Shown one piece after another: positions 56,706 through 64,000 of a stretch of DNA of 64,000 nucleotides; positions within the stretch are counted from its first letter, which is position 1; each line of letters starts with the position of its first letter. Under the pieces are notes generated by a model. That model was not told where the DNA came from and did no database searches. It worked only from the letters and a program-made list of their open reading frames with translations. This stretch comes from Stictocephala bisonia. Lineage: Eukaryota; Arthropoda; Insecta; Hemiptera; Membracidae. The position numbers and the translations under genes are program-made. The stretch covers positions 6,982,488 to 7,046,487 of the forward strand of contig JAQJVL010000001.1 of the NCBI GenBank assembly GCA_035578905.1. The letters are read 5' to 3'.

Positions 56706-56999
56706 CTTGCCCTTGGATTGGCGTGTGACGTAGGCGATTTGCCGCCAGTCAAGTGTGTAGTGCTGGCGCCGTCAATAGAAAGTATCACTGTTGCGCCGCG
56801 CCGCATCGTTGAATAGGTCCATGGTTGATTCACTCATTCCACCTTCCTCTATGCATTACAATGACATTGAATCCATATAAATCCTATATTCATGTTTAAA
56901 ACCATATATCTGATAAATAATTCTAGAATAGACATTATGAATTGTGTTGTAAGTTATTTAGTAAGATAATGCCCCCGAAAAAATCCTCACCCAGGTTAT
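56706..56999. other. upstream flank; GC patch at 56715-56815
   Basis: Contains GTGTGACGTAGGCG, GCTGGCGCCGTCAATAG and GCGCCGCGCCGCATCG. The GGCGCC core does not fit the extended BMP element in either direction. Possible upstream regulatory patch. Confidence 0.3.
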
Positions 57000-57935
57000 A
57001 TCAGAAGGGGAGCCACGACAGAGATACCGCAGAAGGGGAGCCACAACAGAGATACCGCAGATCGAAGACTACGACAGGAATATCTCTTAAAGGAGACCAC
57101 AACAAGGATATCTCAGAAAGGAGGCCACAACAGGGATATCTCAGAAGGGTGACCACAAATGAGATGTCTCGGGAAGGAGACCACAGCAGGGATATCTCAG
57201 AAAGGAGGCCACATCAGGAATGTCACAGAAAGGGGTCTCAACAGGGATATCTCAGAAAGGAGGCTACAACAGGGATGGCACAAAAGGCAGACCACAAAAG
57301 GGATATCTCAGGAAGGAGAACACAACAGGGATAGCTCAGAAGGGCGACCAAAACTGGGATGTCTAAGAAAGGAGACCACAGCGGGAATATCTCAGAAAGG
57401 AGGCCACAACAGGGATATCTCAGAAAGGTGACCCCAACAAGGATATCTCGGAAAGGATGCTACAACAGATATATCTCAGAAAGGTGACCACAACATGGAT
57501 ATCTCGGAAAAGAGGCCACAACAGATATATCTCAGAAAGGTGACCACAACAAGGATATCTCGGAAAAAAGGCCAAAACAGATATATCTCAAAAGGGTGAC
57601 AACAACAGGAATATCTCAGAAAGAAGACTACAACAGGGATTCCTAAGACCACAACAGGGATATCTTAGAAAGGAAAAAAACAAGAGGGATACCTCAGAAA
57701 GGAGACCTCAAAACGGATATCTCCAAAAGGAGACTTCAACAGGGATATCTCAGAAGGAAGACCTCAACTTGGATCCCACCGAACGAAGACCACAACAGAG
57801 ATTACTCATAATGGAGACAACAACAGGGATGCTACATAGCACATAAGGGAAGACCACGACAGAGATGCTACATGTGGAAGACGATGACACGGGTGCCTCT
57901 GAATGAAGACCTCCTCAGTACTACTTGATAAGATA
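57000..57935. repeat. tandem repeat, 27-bp unit, about 30 degenerate copies
   Basis: AGAAAGGAGGCCACAACAGG, GATATCTC with drift toward the right side. The unit length is divisible by three, which explains the charged low-complexity plus frames of 130 and 90 codons at 56942-57431. These start outside the array but show no real-gene features. Confidence 0.93.
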
Positions 57936-58053
57936 CTCATAGTTTACACAGAGGTGTCTCAGACCTCCACTATGATATAATCGTTTTAATAGTAATAAAT
58001 TGTGTTGGTATTCTCAGTTGCAGTCAAGACAAATTTATTTATATACATATACA

Positions 58054-58565
58054 CAGTACGGTCATGGTAATCCGAATATTTGTTTGCAAGGGCCTGTTCG
58101 GACTATCAAGGTTTGAGAAAACAATAATAATTATTCAATAAAATCGCCATTTAATGGAATAATTACCAAACTATAAAATGTTATAAACATAATAACAAGC
58201 TTGACAAGTACAGCAATGACAAAAGCACACTACAGTATTTGCATACGAAGCCTATTTGTTAAAACTGCTGGATTCAATTATAAGAAAATGTTTATATCTT
58301 TTAAAAATCGTTTACATACAGCAAGTAAAAATCAAACAATTTAAACTAGTCAAATTTTACATAATTATTAAAGTAATCTGTAATTTTAAAGTTGTCTGTT
58401 TACGTTTATTTGACTTTCTGATGATTATTAGAACAACATTACTGTCACTGTTACTATCCGTATAAAAAACTAACAAGTTGAGACGTGCAACCAAAACAGC
58501 TGTTTGCAAGTGGCCGGGAGGGTCGTTCGGATTACCGCGTGATTCGGCCTACCGCGACCCTACTG
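58054..58565. mobile_element. pogo/Tigger-like non-autonomous element B, 512 bp
   Basis: The left end CAGTACGGTCATGGTAATCC, GAA and the complement of the right end CGGCCTACCGCGACCCTACT, G pair as terminal inverted repeats. TA follows the right end (TA is the pogo target). It contains CAGCTGTTTGCAAG as element A contains CAGCTGTTTTATCAC. No coding capacity recognised. Confidence 0.65.
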
Positions 58566-58792
58566 TATATATAATACAAACCCTACTTATACCAAAAAAT
58601 AATAAATCTATGCATTCAAACCTGATGGTACTGAAAATTACTAAAAGTTAACGTCAAGAGTTGGCTAAAGTAATTAGAGAATCTGGTGACATTCGGTCCC
58701 GTTTCCGGGCATGATCAGTCTATTCTCTTTTAAGACAATGAATAAGCGGAAAGAGATAGGGAAATAATCAGACTTCCTGTAGCAGTTGCCTT

Positions 58793-58980
58793 GATCGGAG
58801 AGCTCCGACATTATCGAGAGCTCCGACATTATCGAGAGCTCCGACATTATCGAGAGCTCCGACATTATCGAGAGCTCCGACATTATCGAGAGCTCCGACA
58901 TTATCGAGAGCTCCGACATTATCGAGAGCTCCGACATTATCGAGAGCTCCGACATTATCGAGAGCTCCGACATTATCGCA
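58793..58980. repeat. minisatellite, 18-bp unit, 10 copies, identical
   Basis: CGAGAGCTCCGACATTAT is repeated ten times without a substitution. The unit is GC-rich and each copy has a SacI-type GAGCTC palindrome. Open frames of 72-99 codons on both strands follow from the 18-bp period. Confidence 0.98.
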
Positions 58981-59069
58981 AGACAACGGCGCTAAGCCAC
59001 GTCGAGCAGAGCTGTTCCTTGCATGGATGATGTGATGAATCCCGTCCTTGCACGCAGCCCACCTAGTGG
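58981..59069. other. spacer between 18-bp array and MITE family 2 copy 2
   Basis: Short GC-richer spacer, no feature recognised. Confidence 0.5.
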
Positions 59070-59493
59070 TGGGTAGGAGAGGCTGTCGTACATGTTGGTT
59101 TTAGTCCCATAAGAACGATGTTATTTGTGAATCCATATTTTTCGTTATTTATTGACCAAAAGTTGTGTATGAGGTGTCATTTTAAACTTTATCATATTGC
59201 GCATTGGATTTCCTTTTGATATTTTGAACACATTCGCCTAGTTTTGAAAAATAGGTGAAAACAAAAACGTCAAACTAAATAGTTTTTAAATGTTGTTCCT
59301 TAAAAACTAATTAGGAATTCGCAAAGCAATTCCAACGTGCAATTTCATTTTTGATCAAATGCAATTTGTTAGGTAAAACCCCGTTTACATATAAATGTTC
59401 AGTTTGGATCGCATGATCGTATGTCCGTTTCGAAAATAGCATTGTTCTCATGGGATTAAAACCAGCATGGCCGACAACCTCCGCAGACTCTTA
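59070..59493. mobile_element. MITE family 2, copy 2
   Basis: CATGTTGGTTTTAGTCCCAT, AAGAACGATGTTATTT (59091 on) pairs with 59437-59472. The interior is colinear with 17990-18300 at roughly 80 percent identity, with blocks such as GCAAAGCAATTCCAACGTGC and TTTGAAAAATAGGTGAAAA. The outer pairing AAGAGTCTGCGGAGGTTGTC is better preserved at the right end. Confidence 0.88.
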
Positions 59494-60635
59494 AGCCGTT
59501 GATGCCCAGGTCAAGTGTTAGAAACAGCCTCTTAGCCCAAAATTCACGTGATTAAATTAGACACCCATTAACATTTATCTTTTTTAAGCAGACGAAACGA
59601 TCTTAGCGCGGCTGTCGACACGCAGCGCTGGATATGATTTTCTGCCATGTACTCTTTCCCCAACTCAATATCTCTCTCCACCTTTTCCTTTCTATCTATC
59701 CCTTTCTCGTGGCAATTTGTTCTGTATATCTATGTCCAGTCGGTCCTGCTGCCCTGTCATAGAAAAAAATGTGTGTGAAATTGTGATATTGGCTTTTTGG
59801 TTTCATATACTTATATTCATTGTTTAGAACCAATCTTACATTTACATTACAATCTTACATTTACATTTACATTACAGCTTGATTTCTCAAATCAAGCAAA
59901 AACACAGCTCCGCTGGTAGTCTTTTACAGAGTTTGTTCAATACCCGATTTTAAAGTTTTCATATTCACAAATTCTTTAGTAAATACGTAATGTTAATTGC
60001 TTTTTAGTTTCAATCAACAATCTCCATTACAACGTTTGTAATATTTCTAACACATTTTCGTCGGTAACTAAGTAAAAAGATTTGATTATTAGTTCAATCA
60101 ATTTGAGTAAGCTGAATATGACCGAAAGTTCCAGGTCCCCTAACGAAATAGTAAGTTTGTTGAAATCTTAAGTTTATCATTGACGGAAGAACCGGGAAAT
60201 CTGTGTTTGTAAATAAAGTATCATCTCACATAACTTAGAGTAGGATAAATCCTGCCTCCTACTTGGTCGCCTACCACAGATCCAAGGACAGCGCCACGAC
60301 CTGTACCGTTAGACAGTCCTTATGTAACTAGATCTATAATAATGAAATATCGTCACATTGCTAACAGTTGTAAAGAGACCATGTCATTTAAATACATGCA
60401 CTTAGCGCAATATTTATTTGATTGTAGGAATAAAAATTACGTTCTTTTCCAACAACCTCCACCTACCCTACTCACGCTAAAGAGCACAAACAGAGCTTTT
60501 CAAACATCAGACATGGACAGATTACTCTAGAATATTATTATAGAAGATTTTTTAATAAATTCAATAGGAGATTTATCTACAAACGCTATTCACACTACAA
60601 ATGCACACTGCCGCGACTCTCAACCCCACTACTGC
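59494..60635. other. upstream flank, nothing recognised
   Basis: AT-rich with a short CTTACATTTACATT duplication at 59836-59878 and a GC-richer spot at 60255-60312. No gene seen. Confidence 0.55.
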
Positions 60636-63600
60636 ACACACTACAAATGTACAATGCTAGGGATTCTCATCTCACCCACGCTAAACAAGTACACTACAAT
60701 GATATCCCTCTCAGCCACGCTAAACAAGTACACTACCAGTGATAGCCTTCTCAGCCACACTACACAAGTACGCCACCAGTGATGGCCGTTCAGCCACACT
60801 TCAAAAGTACACTACCAGTGATGGCCATTCAGCTACACTACATAAGTACACTACCATTGATAGCCTTCTCAGCCACATTACACAAGTACAACACCAGTGA
60901 TGCCCCTATCAGCCACACTACACAAGTACACTAACAGTGATGGCCCTATCATCCACACTATACAAGTACACTGCCAGTGATGAACCTCTCAACCACGCTA
61001 AACAAGTACACTACAATGATAGCCTTCTCAGCCATACTAAACAAGTACACCACCAGTGATGGCCCTTCAGCCACACTACACAAGTACACTACCAGTGATA
61101 GCACTCTCAGCCGCACTACACAAGTACACTACCTGTGATAGCCTTCTCAGCCACACTACACAAGTACACCACCAGTGATGGCCCTTCAGCCACACTACAC
61201 AAGTACACTACCAGTGATGGCCCTCTCGGCCACACTATACAAGTACACTACCAGCGATGAACCTCTCAGCCACACAACACAAGTACGCCACCAGTGATGG
61301 CCGTTCAGCCACACTACACAAGTACACTACGAGTGATCCATTCAGCTACACTACATAAGTTCACTACCAGTGATCGCCCTCTCAGCCACATTACACAAGT
61401 ACAACACCAGTGATGCCCCTATCAGCCACACTACCAGTGATGGCCCCATCAGCCAGACTATACAAGTACACTGCCAGTGATGAACCTCTCAGCCACGCTA
61501 AACAAGTACACTACAATGATAGCCCTCTCAGCCGCACTAAACAAGTACACCATCAGTGATGCCCCTCTCAGCCACACTATATAATTATACTACCAGTGAT
61601 AACCTTCTCAGCCACACTACACAAGTACACCACCAGTGATGGCCCCATCAGCCACACTACACAAGTACACTACCAGTGATGGCCCTCTCAGCCACACTAC
61701 ACAAGTACACTACCTGTGATTCCCCCTCAGCCACACTGCACAAGTTCACTACCAGTGATGAACCTCTCAGCCACACTACCAGTGATGGCCCTCTCAGCCA
61801 CACTACACAAGTACACTACCAATGATGAACCTCTCAGCCACACTACACACGTACATTACTAGTCTTGGCCTTCTCAGCCGCACTACACAAGTACACTACC
61901 AGTGATGGCCCTCTCAGCCACACTATACAAGTACACTACCAGTGATGAACCTCTCAGCCACACTACACAAGTACATTACCAGTGTTGGCCCTCTCAGCCG
62001 CACTACACAAGTACACTACCAGTGATGGCCCTCTCAGCCACACTACACAAGTACATTACCAGTGTTGGCCCTCTCAGCCACACTATACACGTACACTACC
62101 AGTTATGAACCTCTCAGCCACACTACACAAGTACATTACCAGTGTTGGCCCTCTCAGCCGCACTACACAAGTACACTACCAGTGATGGCCCTCTCAGCCA
62201 CACTACACAAGTACATTACCAGTGTTGGCCCTCTCAGCCGCACTACACAAGTACACAACCTGTGTTGGCCCTCTCAGCAACACTACACAAGTACACTAAC
62301 AGTGATGGCCCTCTCAACCACACTACACAAGTACATTACCAGTGTTGGCACTCCCAGCCACACTATACAAGTACACTACCAGTGATGAACCTCTCAGCCA
62401 CACTACACAAGTACACCTGTCCAGTAATGGCCCTCTCAGCTACACTACACAAGTACACTACCAGTGATGGCCCTCTAAGCAACACTAAACAAGTACATTA
62501 CCAGTGTTGGCCCTCTCAGCCACACTACACAAGTACACTACCAATGATGGCCCTCTCAGCCACACTACAAAAGTAAATTACCAGTGTTGGCCCTCTCAGC
62601 CACACTACACAAGTACACTACTAGTGATGGCCCTCTCAGCCACACTACACAAGTACACTACCAGTTATGGCCCTCTCAGCCACACTACACAAGTACATTA
62701 CCAGTGATGGCCCTCTCAGCCACACTACACAAGTACACTACAATGATAGCCCTCTCAGCCACACTACACAAGTACACTACCAGTGATGGCCTTCTCAGCC
62801 ACACTACATAAGTACACTACCGGTGATGGCCCTCTCAGCCACACTACACAAGTACATTACCGGTGATGGCCCTCTCAGCCACACTACACAAGTACACTAC
62901 CAGTGTTGGCCCTCTCAGCCACACTACACAAGTGCACTACCAGTGATGAACCTCTCAGCCACACTACACAAGTACAATACCAGTGATGGCCCTCTCAGCC
63001 ACACTACACAAGTACATTACCAGTGATGGCCCTCTCAGCCACACTACACATGTACACTACCAGTGATGGCCCTCTCAGCCACACTACACAAGTACATTCC
63101 CAGTGACGGCCCTCTCAGCCACACTACACAAGTACACTACCAGTGATGGTCCTCTCAGCCACACTAGACAAGTACACTACCAGTGATGGCCCTCTCAGCC
63201 GCACTACACAAGTACACTACCAGTGTTGGCCCTCTCAGCCACACTACACAAGTACACTACCAGTGATGGCCCTCTCAGCCACACTATACAAGTACACTAC
63301 CAGTGATGGCCCTCTCAGCCACACTACACAAGTACACTACTAGTGATGGCCCTCTCAGCCGCAATATACAAGTACACTACTTGTGATTGCCCTCTCAGCC
63401 GCACCATACAAGTACACTACCAATGATGGCCCTCTCAGCCACACTACACAAGTACACTACCCGTGATGGCCCTCTCAGCCACATCACACAAGTACACTAC
63501 TAGTGATGGCCCTCTCAGCCACACTACACAAGTACACTACTAGTGATGGCCCTCTCAGCCGCACTATACAAGTACACTACCAGTGATTGCCCTCTCAGCC

Positions 63601-64000
63601 GCACTACACAAGTACACTACCAGTGATGGCCCTCTTAGCCACACTACACAAGTACACTACCAGTGATGGCCCTCTCATCCGCACTATACAAGTACACTAC
63701 CAGTGATGGCCCTCTCAGCCACACTACACAAGTACACTACCAGTGATGGCCGTCTCAGCCACACTACACAAGTACACTACCAGTGATGGCCCTCTCAGCC
63801 GCACTACACAAGTACACTACAAGTGATGGCCCTCTCAGCCGCACTTCACAAGTACACTACCAGTGATGGCCCTCTCAGCCACACTACACAAGTACACTAC
63901 CAGTGATTGCCCTCTCAGCCGCACTATACAAGGACACTACCAGTAATGGCCCTCTCAGCTGCACTACACAAGTACACTACCAGTGATGGCCTTCTCAGCC
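60636..64000. repeat. minisatellite, 40-bp unit, about 80 or more copies, runs off the window
   Basis: CAGTGATGGCCCTCTCAGCC, ACACTACACAAGTACACTAC. Degenerate at the left edge, with units of 20-40 bp and AATGATAGCC variants, and increasingly uniform toward 64000, where it is still going. The plus-strand frames of 66-144 codons in it are stop-free repeat translation and not genes. Confidence 0.98.

Noticed and set aside
56942..57431. Charged repetitive plus-strand frames of 130 and 90 codons
   Set aside because: Produced by the 27-bp array; degenerate and without conserved motif.
61902..63343. Series of plus-strand frames with LSATLHKYTTS repeats
   Set aside because: Translation of the 40-bp array; 40 is not divisible by three, so frames shift between units and reopen by chance.

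Overview
This is a eukaryotic, AT-rich, intron-dominated window, almost certainly from an insect with a large repeat-rich genome. A hemipteran-like lineage would fit, because TTAGG/CCTAA-derived tracts, Tc1/mariner-, hAT- and Harbinger-type inverted-repeat elements, jockey/CR1-like LINE debris and very many minisatellites occur together, but the sequence alone does not fix the species. No bacterial gene, operon or CRISPR array is present. The one host gene I can support lies on the minus strand: the inhibitory Smad of the BMP/Dpp pathway (Dad, orthologue of vertebrate SMAD6/SMAD7). Its first coding exon (51515-51987) carries the conserved N-terminus MFRSKRTALAKRLW and a complete MH1 domain. 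A 54-bp exon 27 kb further on (24164-24217) encodes the PPPPY linker motif. A 72-bp phase-compatible exon (7898-7969) is the probable next linker piece. All three are phase 1 and flanked by good splice sites. The MH2 exons are not visible and should lie beyond base 1. A short 5'UTR intron (51988-52368) and a GC-rich promoter region near 52.4-52.6 kb are inferred. So about 1-52.4 kb is the body of one gene, mostly two huge introns, and 52.6-64 kb is its upstream flank. Layout: 1-7.9 kb is intron 3 (a Helitron-type 3' end, a perfect 17-bp hairpin, a CpG-rich island, two tandem arrays). 8-24.2 kb is intron 2 (a three-copy MITE family, a tRNA-Leu-like SINE head, arrays of 80, 25, 45, 52 and 83 bp, two other inverted-repeat elements). 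24.2-51.5 kb is intron 1 (arrays of 33, 64, 75, 117, 33, 37 and 156 bp, GC-rich islands, a tRNA-derived SINE, a PIF/Harbinger remnant, a broken LINE and two opposed LINE tails). 52.6-64 kb holds two pogo/Tigger-like inverted-repeat elements, arrays of 36, about 62, 27, 18 and 40 bp, and a second copy of the 17.9-kb MITE. Tandem repeats make up roughly 30 percent of the window by my hand tally. The most interesting possibility is autoregulation. Three sites in intron 1 and 2 GC-rich patches match the BMP activation element described for Drosophila Dad (GGCGCCA, four bases, GNCV), and a palindromic Smad box GTCTAGAC lies in another patch. I-Smads are known feedback targets of the pathway they inhibit. 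Most long open frames in the window are products of stop-free tandem repeats and are not genes.
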